Positions 34,865-46,600 of a DNA stretch of 64,000 bases are shown here, piece by piece; the first letter of the stretch is position 1, and each line of letters opens with the position of its first letter. Both the position numbers and the translations under genes were made by a program. Under the pieces are notes generated by a model, which saw only the letters and a list, made by a program, of their open reading frames with translations, was not told where the DNA came from and searched no databases. Source of the stretch: Microbulbifer harenosus (GTDB lineage: Bacteria > Pseudomonadota > Gammaproteobacteria > Pseudomonadales > Cellvibrionaceae). Location of the stretch: NCBI RefSeq assembly GCF_005771435.1, contig NZ_VANI01000018.1:144610-208609 (forward strand), given 5' to 3'.

Positions 34865-35324
34865 CGCTATGCTCCGGGAGTTATTGTTATCCGGATAACC
34901 GTCATGCGTTATTAACATGCGGTATATATTATTTATTCGCTGACGACCTCTCAGCGCAGTGTGCGCGAACCACTGATACGCAGTTTCACGTTACTCGTTT
35001 TATACAACATTACCTCCTCCTCCCCTGGGGGCGTAGACCTCCCCTGGGGGCGTAGACCTCCCCCATGCCATATTTACGCGCCGATACACACCGCGCAAAC
35101 TTCAAGGCAAAAAAAACCGGCGATAGATCAATCTATTGCCGGCAAATCTTTCGACGAGAAAGAGAGGGTTGGGTTCATCACGCAGACGATGAAGGCATTA
35201 CAAAAAACGAACAATCTCCCAAGTCATCCCCGCACAGAGAAGTGTCGCGCCTGACTTTTCTGGTCGGGATCCCTGCGCTTGCGGCGCCTGGAATCCCGTC
35301 AGCGCGGGAATGACACAGATTTAT
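34865..35324. promoter_or_regulatory. Promoter region of the redox-fusion operon with tandem starch-regulon sites (35014-35064) and REP-like element
   Basis: A 19-bp unit CCTCCCCTGGGGGCGTAGA is repeated exactly at 35019-35037 and 35038-35056, with a partial third copy from 35057. On the minus strand this gives TCTACGCCCCCAGGGGAGG twice, ending in GGGGAGGAGG at about 35016-35025, 150 bp before the start. A GTCATCCCCGC ... GTCATTCCCGCG REP-like repeat occupies 35222-35314. No gene is visible. Confidence 0.65.
35222..35314. repeat. REP-like element (second copy)
   Basis: AGTCATCCCCGCACAG at the left and GGAATCCCGTCAGCGCGGGA followed by ATGAC at the right are inverted relatives of the element at 11757-11820. 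It lies 11 bases after the amylase stop at 35325 and may be part of its transcript end. Confidence 0.65.
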
Positions 35325-37073
35325 TTAGCGAGTGGTCAACTCCTGGGGCTCTGGGCTACCCAACAGCAGGATGTCAAATCCGGTATCAAACTTCAGTGTG
35401 CCATTTTCCACCCGCGCTTCTGCGCCGGAGTAGTAATCCTTCACCAGGGTACCTTCGGCAAATACCGTGCTTGCATCTACAGTCTTTTCGCCCGCCGGCA
35501 TATCCAGCGCAACCATGACACGGTCATTTTCCAGCGTGCGCGAAAACACATACGGTGCGGCGCTGAGCTGTTGATGGACACCGGCACCCACCGCAAGGTG
35601 AGACTGACGGAACAGGCCGAGCTTCTGCCAGTGACTCAGGATCTCACTGGTTTTGCTCTGCTCAATGCTGCTCCAGTCCATGGGCACGCGCATGGACGCA
35701 TCGCCATAGGCCTGATCGTCGATCATCGGTCGCGCGATTTCATCGCCGTAATAAATCTGCGCAGCGCCTGGTGCCAACATAAGCTTCAGCGCTGCGCTTT
35801 TCACCTGCTTGCGCTCGCGGTCGAAGGAGCCCTGATCGTCATGAGAGCCGAGGTAATTCAATACAGATACCCCCTGCAGAGCGCCATCGTGAAGGATGCT
35901 GGAATACTGACTGAAAATGGATTCCATATCCTGTGCAGCGTGGGCAGCAAAACCCATATTGATCAGGCTGTCGAACCCATAATTGAAGAAGTCGACCTTG
36001 CGATCACCGTAATCGTAGAAGCGGCCATCGCTGTTAGAGAAGTTATTCACACCGAAATGGTACACCTCGCCGACCATGAAAAATTCGCGATCATCGAGCT
36101 TGCGATCTGCATTGGCGGCCTTCCATTCCGCCAGTGCAAGGCTGGCTTCTTTCTTCAGCACCGCCCAGATTTCCGGTTCGGTGTGCTTCACGGTATCCGC
36201 ACGGAAGCCGTCCACACCGTATTCACGCACCCAGTCGGTGAGCCACTTGACGATGTAGTACTTCGGCGCGCGCGGATAACCGGTGCGCTCGAAAAAGGCA
36301 TCCAGCTCTGCGACCTCCTGCTCAAGCCGGCCCTCGCGCTGCCATTTTTCTATCAGCTGCGGTGGCAGCTCAACGGGTTTCTCACTCTCAGTTAGAATGT
36401 CCGGCAGGTTGTCTGTCAGTGCGCACTGCACATTCTGAGCGAAGCTGCTCCAATCGCACTGGGGATTGGTGCGCACCCAGTCCGAGGGCCACAGCGGGTC
36501 TTCCGCCGTAACCGGACCTGTGTGATTGATGATGACATCCAGCAGGATGCGGACACCCTTGCTGTGGGCCTTCTCAATCAACTCGGAAAGCTCTGCCTCG
36601 GTGCCTAAGTTGGCGTCTACACTGGTCCAGTCTTTCGGCCAGTAGCCGTGGAAAGCATAGGTACGCTTGTCGCCCTCATCGTAACCATGGACATTTTCGA
36701 TGACCGGCGACATCCATAGGGCGTCTACACCCAGATCGGTGAAATAGCCCTCCTCCAGCTTCTGGATGACACCGCGCAGGTCACCGCCGTGAAAACCGCG
36801 CATATGGGCAGCATCATCTTTGCGACCATAAGAAAGGTCATTGTCCGGATTACCGTTGTGGAAACGGTCCGGCAGCATGAAATAGATGGTGGCGTTGTTC
36901 CAGAAGGGATCCGCCGAGAAACTGTTGACCTGGGTCAAGGCGGGGGCGGCCGTCTCCGGCGAAGATACCGCACCGGCCTGGGCCCCCGGGGCCTGGGGTT
37001 CGCTTTCGGAACAGGCGGCCAGGGAAAGGGCAGCCGCGGACATCACGGCACTCAGGCCGAACATTTTTCTCAT
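35325..37073 (-). CDS. GH13 alpha-amylase lipoprotein
   Basis: This 582-residue lipoprotein has a lipobox (ALSLAAC, Cys about 21), a short acidic/Ala linker and a GH13 barrel with DVIINHT, Asp293 (GFRADTVKH), Glu336 (VGEVYHF) and Asp412 (GSHDDQGSF). It is a full-length paralogue of the gene at 26044-27759, sharing long identical stretches such as WLTDWVREYGVDGFR. It likely sits on the cell surface and cuts starch for the TonB receptor. A starch-regulon-like site lies 71-93 bp upstream at 37144-37166. Confidence 0.92.
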   Translation of the reverse strand: MRKMFGLSAVMSAAALSLAACSESEPQAPGAQAGAVSSPETAAPALTQVNSFSADPFWNNATIYFMLPDRFHNGNPDNDLSYGRKDDAAHMRGFHGGDLRGVIQKLEEGYFTDLGVDALWMSPVIENVHGYDEGDKRTYAFHGYWPKDWTSVDANLGTEAELSELIEKAHSKGVRILLDVIINHTGPVTAEDPLWPSDWVRTNPQCDWSSFAQNVQCALTDNLPDILTESEKPVELPPQLIEKWQREGRLEQEVAELDAFFERTGYPRAPKYYIVKWLTDWVREYGVDGFRADTVKHTEPEIWAVLKKEASLALAEWKAANADRKLDDREFFMVGEVYHFGVNNFSNSDGRFYDYGDRKVDFFNYGFDSLINMGFAAHAAQDMESIFSQYSSILHDGALQGVSVLNYLGSHDDQGSFDRERKQVKSAALKLMLAPGAAQIYYGDEIARPMIDDQAYGDASMRVPMDWSSIEQSKTSEILSHWQKLGLFRQSHLAVGAGVHQQLSAAPYVFSRTLENDRVMVALDMPAGEKTVDASTVFAEGTLVKDYYSGAEARVENGTLKFDTGFDILLLGSPEPQELTTR

Positions 37074-37143
37074 TATCTTCTCTCCGCCGTTATCGTACAG
37101 TCATCACTGCAACCTACTGTACGCACACCGGCCGCAGATTCAT

Positions 37144-37166
37144 CCTCCTGCCACGGGGCGTAGATG
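37144..37166 (-). promoter_or_regulatory. Putative starch-regulon site upstream of the GH13 lipoprotein
   Basis: Read on the minus strand: CATCTACGCCCCGTGGCAGG followed by AGG. The TCTACGCCCC half is identical to the copies before the redox fusion, and the purine half is degenerate. Confidence 0.5.
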
Positions 37167-37324
37167 AGAATGGCGCAGGTGAAAAAAGCAGCGGCCGGTG
37201 GTAGTCTTGACCTCCCGGTCATGGGGCCGCCCACAAACCGCTCAGCGGCATATATAAAACAGGGTGGCATACGCACGCCGCAAGGCAGAGAGAAAACTTA
37301 GGGACCAGATTTGAAGGAGTGATC

Positions 37325-38167
37325 ATGCAGGAAAAACCCATCGTATTCGTCGTTGTCGACCCCAATGACGACCGCCATGTAGCCCTTGAGCGCGCCCTGG
37401 CGACCGCGCGCGAGCGCACCCCGCAACCGAAACTGGCGGTATTTGTGGCAGTTGATGGCGAAGCCGTCGATACCCGCGCGGTGAACGACCACCTGTTCCG
37501 CGATGAATTCTGGTTCCGCGACCAGATCCGCAAGCCAATAGAAGATGCCGGTGTCGAGTTCGAGATTAGCGTGTGCTGGTCCAGTGACTGGCAGGCGGCC
37601 ATTATTCAGGAATCCAAACGCTGCAACGCGGAAATGATCTACCTGCCTGTGCACGCCAGAACCAGCCGCCGCTTCACCTTTGCCGAATCCAAGTGGCAGG
37701 TGCTGAAACACGCCAAGTGCCCGGTGGTGCTGATTCGCCCCGGCGCCAAGGACCGTCGCAAGGTGGTGCTGGCCACTGTTAATTACCAGGCCCAGAGCAC
37801 CCAGCAGCGCCAGCTAAACCGCCAGATCACTGAGCGCGCCGGCTACATAGCCGAGGTATATGGTGCCGAACTGCACCTGGTCAACGCATTCCTCGATTCC
37901 ATGCTCTACCCGGACCGAGGGCAACTTGCCAAACTGGCGGAAAAGACCGGCGTTCCCACCGACCGCATCCACGTAAAACAGGGCTACACCAACGAAGTGG
38001 TCGCGGAGATAGCCAAGGAAATCGACGCGGACGTGGTGGTGATGGGCACCCTGAACCAGTACGGCGAGACCGGCTCACTGCTACGCGGCAATACCGCCGA
38101 GCGAGTGATTGGCTCACTGGAGATCGATGTGATGGTATGTAACGCGTTTACCACTACTGGACACTGA
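37325..38167 (+). CDS. Tandem-domain universal stress protein (UspE-like)
   Basis: This 280-residue protein has two UspA-type domains. The first begins PIVFVVVDPNDDRHVALERA; the second begins RKVVLATVNYQAQ. The second ends with the nucleotide-binding pattern DVVVMGTLNQYGETGSLLRG followed by NTAERVI. Such proteins bind ATP and act in stress survival. AAGGAG precedes ATG 37325 by 7 bases, so the GTG at 37319 is not needed. It stands alone between two minus-strand genes and ends at a strong terminator. Confidence 0.9.
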   Translation: MQEKPIVFVVVDPNDDRHVALERALATARERTPQPKLAVFVAVDGEAVDTRAVNDHLFRDEFWFRDQIRKPIEDAGVEFEISVCWSSDWQAAIIQESKRCNAEMIYLPVHARTSRRFTFAESKWQVLKHAKCPVVLIRPGAKDRRKVVLATVNYQAQSTQQRQLNRQITERAGYIAEVYGAELHLVNAFLDSMLYPDRGQLAKLAEKTGVPTDRIHVKQGYTNEVVAEIAKEIDADVVVMGTLNQYGETGSLLRGNTAERVIGSLEIDVMVCNAFTTTGH

Positions 38168-38182
38168 ACACCCAGCGGCTCA

Positions 38183-38206
38183 GGCCCCGCACTCGCGGGG
38201 CCTTTT
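38183..38206 (+). terminator. Intrinsic terminator of the universal stress gene
   Basis: An 8-bp stem GGCCCCGC/GCGGGGCC with an ACTC loop is followed by TTTT, 16 bases after the stop codon. Confidence 0.9.
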
Positions 38207-38237
38207 GCACCACAGGCTCGTCCACACTATCAACCGG

Positions 38238-39746
38238 CTATTTGACACCGGAGGCCAACAGTGAGGACAAAAACGCCTCATGGGTCGGCAACTGCCTGAC
38301 CGTCCCCTGGATCAGGATTTTCAGGCTCTGCAGCAGGTCGCTCAGCTGCGTGTCGCTCATACCGTCCGCAATCCCGTGATAATCCTCCGGCAGTACGCCT
38401 TGCCCAATCAGCACCTGCTGCCACGCCACTTCCGTAAACAGATCGTCGTAATCCCGGAATACCTTGCCGGTCGCGCGAAAGAGCTCCATTTTATATCGCA
38501 GACTTTCCGGAATCGCCATGTTTTCGCAGTGCCGCCAGAAGTCACTGTCGCGTCGCTGATTGGCCTTGTAATGAAGAATAATAAAGTCCCGAATACGCTC
38601 CATCTCCAGCCGTGACTGGCGATTAAATTCCGTTACCTCCTCGGTACGGATACCGCGGTGCGGGAAACATTTGACCAGCCGGGTAGCACCGGATTGCACC
38701 AGATGGATAGACGTACTTTCCAATGGCTCCAGGAATCCGCTAGCAAGCCCAAGACTTACCACATTCTTTTCCCACTGATTACGCCGATGACCGGTACGAA
38801 ACGGGATCACCCGAGGCTCCGCCAGCGGCTTGCCCGGCAGAGTGCGCAGCAGCATCTCGCGGGCCTGCTCGTCACTGCAGTGGCTACTGGAATACACCAG
38901 CCCGTTGCCGACGCGATGCTGCAGTGGAATCTGCCATTGCCAGCCGCAAGCGCGGGCGATGGAACGCGTATAAGGAACAATAGACGCAGTCGACTCACTG
39001 GGGACTGCAATGGCACGATCGCACGGTAGCCATTGCCCCCAGTCTTCGTACTCGCTGCACACAGCCTTGCCGATCAATAGACCGGCAAAACCAGAGCAGT
39101 CCACAAACAAATCGCCCTCAACAACCTGACCACTCTCCAGCGTCAGCCCCTCAACGTAGCCGCTGTCATGATTGCAGCGCACATCGAAAACCTTGCCCTC
39201 AACCCGCTCGACACCTTTGGATTCGCTGTATCGACGCAGGTATTGCGCGTAGAGCCCAGCGTCAAAATGATAGGCATAGGAAAGTCCCGGGAGCTTGGTG
39301 TTGGGAATATTGGTGAGATGGGAAAATTTGTTGTGCTTTGCAGCCTGATAATTCAGCGAAAAGTCCCAGTAACAATCATTGCCGCCGAGTGCGCGGTTGC
39401 GCAGCCAGTAGTGATGAAAATCACAAAAGGGAAAATTCTTACCGATGCTACCGAAGGCGTGCATGTAGTTCTCGCCCGGGCGAGACCAGTTTTCAAACTG
39501 AATACCGAGCTTGATAGTAGCTTTGGTCTCGCGCAGGAAATCCGCCTCATCGAAACCGAGCGCACCGTTAAAATTACGAATGGGAGGAATGGTTGCCTCG
39601 CCCACCCCGACAGTGCCGATCTCGTCAGACTCCACCAACGTAACCGCTACCGTTCCCGCCATGCTCTTGGCCATCATTGCCGCGGTTATCCAGCCTGCGG
39701 TACCGCCGCCCAGGATCACCAATTTTCCAATATTCTTATTGTTCAC
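38238..39746 (-). CDS. Flavin-dependent tryptophan-halogenase family protein
   Basis: This 502-residue flavoprotein shows the FAD motif GGGTAGW near residue 13, Lys79 (ATIKLGIQF) at the same number as the catalytic Lys79 of PrnA, the WxWxIP motif (WQWQIPL), and Glu343 in PLESTSIHL, the second catalytic residue. It should chlorinate or brominate an aromatic substrate using a flavin reductase, but none is encoded nearby. Members of this branch often accompany TonB receptors for sugars, where their substrate is unknown. A starch-regulon-like site lies upstream. It could also serve the adjacent biosynthetic cluster, though it is on the other strand. Confidence 0.9.
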   Translation of the reverse strand: MNNKNIGKLVILGGGTAGWITAAMMAKSMAGTVAVTLVESDEIGTVGVGEATIPPIRNFNGALGFDEADFLRETKATIKLGIQFENWSRPGENYMHAFGSIGKNFPFCDFHHYWLRNRALGGNDCYWDFSLNYQAAKHNKFSHLTNIPNTKLPGLSYAYHFDAGLYAQYLRRYSESKGVERVEGKVFDVRCNHDSGYVEGLTLESGQVVEGDLFVDCSGFAGLLIGKAVCSEYEDWGQWLPCDRAIAVPSESTASIVPYTRSIARACGWQWQIPLQHRVGNGLVYSSSHCSDEQAREMLLRTLPGKPLAEPRVIPFRTGHRRNQWEKNVVSLGLASGFLEPLESTSIHLVQSGATRLVKCFPHRGIRTEEVTEFNRQSRLEMERIRDFIILHYKANQRRDSDFWRHCENMAIPESLRYKMELFRATGKVFRDYDDLFTEVAWQQVLIGQGVLPEDYHGIADGMSDTQLSDLLQSLKILIQGTVRQLPTHEAFLSSLLASGVK

Positions 39747-40666
39747 ATCAAAACCATCAAATGGTTACTAATAAACTACAGAGCGTATTCCAGCCAGGGT
39801 TTACGCAAAAGAGGCATGATCTATCTGCACCCCAATCACACTGTCCGACTGAAACACAAACTGGCTCAACCCAGCTCCCCCTGCCTGAGGGCGTAAAACT
39901 ACCGTACCAAGTAGGCTCGGAAAAATTTCAGATTGGAAAACGTATTTATATTTTTATGTAGATTGCATGAGCCCAGACGGCACCCACGAAGCTCAGTGGG
40001 TAAGAGATTTTTCGGGATTGGTTACCCTGCCCAAGATTACCTTTCCAACACTAACTACGCGTCGAGGATAGGCGCAGTTGAATTGCCCGCCACCAACATT
40101 AGCAAACACCTTTCTACTCCCTCCCCGGGGGCGCAGGCAAAATCGCAATTACAAGTGATACAAATATACCAGTTAGCTCGCCGGGGCTTCAGAGTACAAA
40201 GGTAGCGACCGAATAGAGAATAAATAATTCAACAAAGCCTGCCTGCTCGGATTATTCACTTCCGAACGCGCGCCATGCGTCGGCTAGCTTTTGATTCCCG
40301 GTGTACCAACCCCAATTGCTGAACAAACGCTGGCCCTCTGATACCAGCGAAAATTTTCGACGATCCAGATAAAGCCAAAAACGTTTATCTGGTTTGCAAA
40401 AGTGAAATCCTAGTGACGCCAGTTTGCAACAAAACCTTCGCACAGCCCACATGGAGATGCAACAGCGGAAACACCACAAGTAGCGGCTTCAAGGCCTTCT
40501 AGTCAACGGAACATTCCAGTAATTCAAGATTGTCTATCAACGATGTCCGAAGAGGTCTTCTGGAACCAGCGCGAGCCTCCGCGCTGGTGTTCCGTTGTTA
40601 AAAAAGCCCGTAGAAAAAGTATTGGCGAACCCAGAACGTAAACCAAAGAGCTTAGTAAGGGAAGTA
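39747..40666. promoter_or_regulatory. Long intergenic region with two starch-regulon-like sites
   Basis: Between the divergent halogenase and PKS genes. A site at 39875-39898 reads TTTTACGCCCTCAGGCAGGG then GGAG on the minus strand, ~130 bp before the halogenase ATG. A second at 40114-40138 reads GCCTGCGCCCCCGGGGAGGG then AGTAG. No supported gene is visible; the small open frame at 40252-40479 (minus) shows no family features. PKS promoter elements are not obvious. Confidence 0.5.
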
Positions 40667-43600
40667 ATGAGCGATTCTTATACTCAACTAGAACCACGCG
40701 GTAACGATCACAACATTATGGAAAACGACATTGCGATTGTAGGCATGTCCTGCCGGTTACCGGGTAACGTCAACAACCCGGAATCATTCTTTGCGTTTCT
40801 TCTGGATGGCGGCGATGGAATTGTTGAGGTCCCTGGCGACCGGTGGGAAAATAGCGCCTACTACGATCAGGACAAAGACAAGCCGAACAAGATGTATGTC
40901 AATCAAGGCGGCTTCATTAAGAATATAGATCTATTCGATCCACAATTTTTCGGAATCTCGCCAAAGGAAGCACCCCATTTAGACCCGCAGCATCGCTGGT
41001 TGCTTGAGCTGGCGTACGAAGTATTTGAAAACGCAGGCATGAAAGCCTCAGAACTGAAGGGAAGTAATACGGCAGTCTATATTGGGCAGTTCATGCACGA
41101 TTACGAGCAGGTACAGCTTTCCTCATCAGCGCATAAATTGATGACTAGCCACTCGGCTACCGGGCCGTCAATGACACTGACAGCTAACCGAATTTCCTAC
41201 ACCTTCGACTTTACCGGGCCAAGTGTATCTCTCGATACCGCCTGTTCATCATCGCTCGTTGCTCTGGATCTGGCATGTAAAGCGATTCTTACCGGTGATA
41301 GTGATATGGCTATTGCCGGCGGCGTAAATATTCTATTACGCCCCGAACTTACCATGTCGATATGTAAAGCCTCCATGTTGTCACCAGACTGTCGTTGCAA
41401 AAGCTTCGACGCGGCAGCCAATGGCTATGTGCGCAGTGAAGGTGCCGGATTGGTACTGCTTAAAAAACGCGAGGCAGCCGAGCGAGACGGTGACAATATT
41501 CTCGCCGTTATTAAGGCGACGGGAGTGAACCAGGATGGGCAAACAATCGGAATTACCGTTCCCAACGGGGAATCACAAAAAGCACTATTGAAAAAGTCAT
41601 TACAGAGAGCAGGCCTCTCACCGAGCACTATTCAGTATGCCGAAGCACACGGCACCGGAACAGCGGTTGGAGACCCAATTGAGGTAAATGCCCTGGGGGA
41701 AGTACTGGGCGATCGGTCTATTGATACTCCGAGTTGTGTCGTGGGTTCTGTGAAAAGCAATATTGGCCATAGTGAAGCTACCGCAGGGGTGGCGGGCCTG
41801 ATGAAAACGGTCATGGCCATGCGTGCCGGCCGTATCCCGCAGAATATTCATTACCATACGCCAAACCCGGCCATCGACCTTGAGAAACTCAATGTACGAA
41901 TAGCCGATAAGCAGATAGATTGGCCAGACACTGACGGGCAGCCTCGACGAGCGATGGTAAATTCATTCGGCTTTGGGGGCACAAATGCTAACGTGATTCT
42001 ACAGCAGGCGCCCGCCATAAAGCCGGCGCCGGCCACCCAGGCTCCCGTGGTGAATGGTGAAATCAAGCTTCTACTGATAAGTCATAAAACTGAAAGCGGC
42101 TTGAAGCAGCAAGCACAAAAGATGGCTGGCTATCTTCAGCAGGACTTGCTTGATAGGGACGACGCCGACGCATTGCTACACCATGTCTGCTACACCTCCG
42201 CCATCAAACGCGAGCATTTCAAGCATCGCCTGGTAGTTAGCGGCGATAGCGTGTCAGCGATGATCGCTGGCCTCGAAGATTTTGTCGAAGGCCGGGCATC
42301 CGGCAGTTACATACAATCGCCTGCGGAAGAAAGTCCAGCGAAAAAGCCCTGCTTCGTATTTTCGGGGATGGGCCCACAATGGTCGGGTATGGGGCGCAGG
42401 CTTTATCAGAGTGAACCCGTTTACCGTGCAGCATTGGACCGCTGCAGCGAAGCGCTCTCTCACTATACCGGCTGGTCGCTTGTCGATGCCATTTTTAACA
42501 GCCAGGATCAGGAAGAGATCCATCAGACCTGCATCGCTCAACCGGCGATATTTGCAACCCAGGTGGCACTGTCAGAGCTACTCGCCTCATGGGGAATTGA
42601 AGCTGGCTGCATCGTCGGTCACAGCGCTGGGGAAGTCGGTGCGGCCTATATTGCCGGCGCGCTCAGTTTTGATGACGCAATTAAAGTCATATATCACCGC
42701 AGCCAACTGCAACACACCACCGAAGGTATGGGGAAAATGCTCGCGGTGGGGTTGAGCGAAGCGAATTTGGTGCCCTATCTTGCCGGATTAGACGAGAAAG
42801 TTTCCATTGCCGCTGTAAATAGTGAAGAGGCTATTACCCTCGCGGGTGATGCTGAAGCACTCGCGCGCATCGCGGAGCAGCTGGATGAACAAGGCATCTT
42901 TGCGCGCTTCCTGAGCGTCGGCGTACCTTATCACAGTCCGGTTATGGACCAGTTGAAAGCGCCTTTGCAGGAAGCTCTCACCGGTATAGTGGTACATACG
43001 CCAACTACACCACTGTATTCCAGCGTCAGCGCCAAGCCTACATGCGAAGGCGATTGGGGTGCGGCATACTGGCCGGAAAATGTGCGTGAACCGGTGCGCT
43101 TTAAAGATGCCATAGAGAATATCTTTAACGATGGATATACAACATTCATTGAAATATCCCCGCACCCTACGCTGATCAGCTCCATTACTTCCTCCCTGAA
43201 GCAATGCCGTGTTGTATCAACCTTGAACCGCAAGCATGCCGATGACGTCATCCTGCAACATACTCTCGCAGCCATGCATGCGAAAGGTATTTTGGTAAAT
43301 TGGTCCGCGCTTTACCCCAATGCCGGTTGTTTAATGCCTTTGCCAAACTACGTCTGGCAACACGCGAGCTACTGGAGCGAGGCGGATGACGTAAAGCAGG
43401 CTCGCCTTAAGAACATTCAACTCGGTGCGGGTTACGCCGAGCCCGTGCATCCACTGCTCGGAAGTCCGCTCAAAACTTCGGCCCCCGCCTGGCAAAAAAC
43501 CGTCGATCTCCATGAAATTCCGTTCCTGGATGGTCACAAGGTGGCTGAGGACGTTGTCTATCCCGGCGCTGCTTATATAGAGAGTGCGTTAGCCATGGCA

Positions 43601-46600
43601 CGCCTTCGCCACGGTCGAAACGATATAACACTGGAAAATTTGGAATTCATACGGGCGTGTTTTATCGACAAAGATAATCCCGCGCAGTTTGAAAGCCGCC
43701 TGCTTGAAGGCGAGTACGAGTTTGAAATCAACGCGTTAGATACATCCTCAAACTGGATCACGTATTGCCGCGGTGGTATCAGCGCCCTTGCGAAGCAAGC
43801 ACCGAGGGGGCAGGTGAACCTGGAAGAAATCACCCAGCGCCTGTCCAGACATATGGACAAATCTGCCTTCTATGGGCACTGCCATGCATTGGGACTGTGC
43901 TACGAAGACGCGTTTCAGCTGGTTGAACAAGCCTGGTATGTCGACGATGAGTGTGTGGTGGAAGTACGCCCACAGAGCGCCATCATTGATACGGGCGCCG
44001 ACTACCTGCTACACCCCGTACTTCTCGACGGTGCATTTCAAGGCCTGTTCCCTACCGTACAGAAGGGCTACCTTCCGGTAAAAATCGGCGCATTGCACTT
44101 TCATCAAGCGCCAGGTGCACACTTCTATTGTCACCTGGTAACCGATTACAAAGATGAGCACCGCATTGTTGGGCACTTAACCCTGTTTGATAAAGACGGG
44201 AATATACTGGTCGAAGTTGACTCGATTGAACTCAGGGCTCACCAGCCCGTGGAGTCAGGCGACGCCGACAAGGCAATCGAGTACGACTATTTCTGGGAAA
44301 GAATGCCACTCAATACCGACCACGCCGCATCCAATAACGGCGTATGGGTTGTGTTCGCCGATAACCAGGGCATTGCCGACAAACTGGTCTCCACATTAGC
44401 CGCTAAGGACGTCGCGGTACACGTTGTACCTGCAACTACCGAAATCAACGGGCCGGATGACTTTCTACCTGCGTTGCGAGCGGTGAACAATCAATGTGCC
44501 GGCATCCTGTATATGTGGGGCATCGACAATCCTAACTGCGAAGAACAGTCCTCAGAGGAAGTCCTGGCGAGCTGCCGCGTCACGTCGGTAATCCCCATGT
44601 ACTTAGTGCAGGCGATGAACAAACTGGACTGGCCTAACGCGCTAAAGCTGTTCTTTGTTACCCAAGGAGTCCACAGGCTCGGTGGAGATACTCATCTGCC
44701 TCAACCTTCGCAAGGAGCCCTGTGGGGTTTTGCGCGGGTTTTGGCTTCCGAGCATGCGGAATACAGTGTTTCTCTGCTGGACCTGGCAGACACGGTTGAC
44801 GATTCCCTGATCCATACCCTGGCAGACCATCTGCAAAGTGACCAGTACGAGCAAGAAACTGCGCTGAGAGCGGGCGAAAGGTATGTCGGCCGTCTTCGCA
44901 AAGTGAACGCCGCCATACTGGACGAGTACGCTGATGGTGAAACTGTCATTGACGCAAGCGATGGGTACCAAGTTACTAGCTACAGCGATCAAGGTATCGC
45001 TAGCGTACGTTTACACGCCCTGCGAATACCGCCGCTCGATGACAACCAGGTAAGAGTACGAGTACGGGCAGCGGGCCCGGATCAGGGCTCGATACTCGCC
45101 GGAGTTGTGGAGGCGGTGGGCAGTTCGGTCAAGGCATGGTCGCGCGGAGAGAATGTCATCGTACTTGGTGAAAAAACGCGCGCTTCTCATGTTCATATCA
45201 CAACGGATTCACTTATCCCGCTACCTGCCGGATTGAGCTACATCCAAGCCGTAGCGGTAGGTGAACATTTTTCCGTTGCGTATTACGCCCTCAATGAACT
45301 CGCGATTTTACGCGCAGGGGAAAAAGTACTTATTTATGGCGGTGACTCCGCTGCCGCACATGCCGCTGCGCAACTCGCTTGCGCGAAGAATGCAAAGGTG
45401 TATGCCGCAGCGGATACAGAAGAAAAGCGCCAGCGACTTTCCGCCACAGGTGTTCTCCGGGTTCTCGATTCATCTACCTACGAATGCTCATCTCAGCTGA
45501 TGGAAGCATTGCATTGCGACGAAGGACACACGAATTTCGATGTCGTTCTCAACTTCGAGGAGGGTATCGGGTATGAAAAAGTTTCAACCTTAATCGATGA
45601 TTTTGGACGTTTTGTAGACCTCAGAAAAACCGCTACCGGTTGCGGGCGCAGTTTCATTGAGAACCTGACCAAAAAGAATGCGTCATATCATCGAGCCAAC
45701 ACACACGATCTGGCGCGAAAACATCCTGAGCGCTACCGCTGCCTGATACAGGAAGCCGTAGATGCCTTTGCGAAGATTTCGAATCAGTTCTCGCAAAATC
45801 TGATTGATGTGCATGTCGTTGGAATGGATGGAAATACCGAACTACCCAAGTCGGAACCGATACCGACTGTGCTCGATTTCAATGCCGCAAAAGTAACTGC
45901 GGCGCGCGGCATCAACCCTGATCTCATCAAAGCCGATAAAACCTATCTGGTAACCGGTGGTCTTGGCGGTCTTGGGCTGGTGATGTTGGACTGGCTTGTA
46001 TCGAGTGGTGCAACCTCTGTTGCACTCACTGGCCGCAGTACTCCCAATGAAAATGCACAGCAAAAGATCGCCGAAGCTCAGTCCCGCGGTGTCGACGTTC
46101 ATATTGTGCGCGCGGACGTATCGGACGCCCGTGCCATGGGTGACGCTCTATCAGCATTGAAGACATCAGACAAACCGCTTGCAGGCATTGTTCATTCGGC
46201 TGGCGTGCTAAGCGATGGCGTGATCGCACAGCAAACCGAAGAGCAATTTCAGCGTGTACTCGCGCCGAAGGTAAGCGGTACCTGGAACCTGCACACATTA
46301 ACTAAAGACATTGATCTGGATTTCTTTGTCTGCTTTTCCTCCATCGCTTCGCTTGTCGGCTGGTCCGGTCAAAGTAACTACGCCGCGGCCAATGCGTTCA
46401 TGGACACGCTAGCCTTTCACCGCCGTGCGCTCGGACAACCCGCTTTGAGCGTTAACTGGGGACCATGGGCGGAGGCAGGCATGGCGGCAAGTCTGGATGA
46501 ACGTGATATCCGGCGGATGAAGGACGCCGGCATGACACCGCTAAGTCCCGAGAGCGGCGTCAGATCAATGACCCGGTTGCTCGCGCACCACGTACCCCAG

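Noticed and set aside
40252..40479. A 75-codon minus-strand open frame upstream of the PKS
   Set aside because: No supporting ribosome site and no recognisable family; it could be a fragment but cannot be supported.
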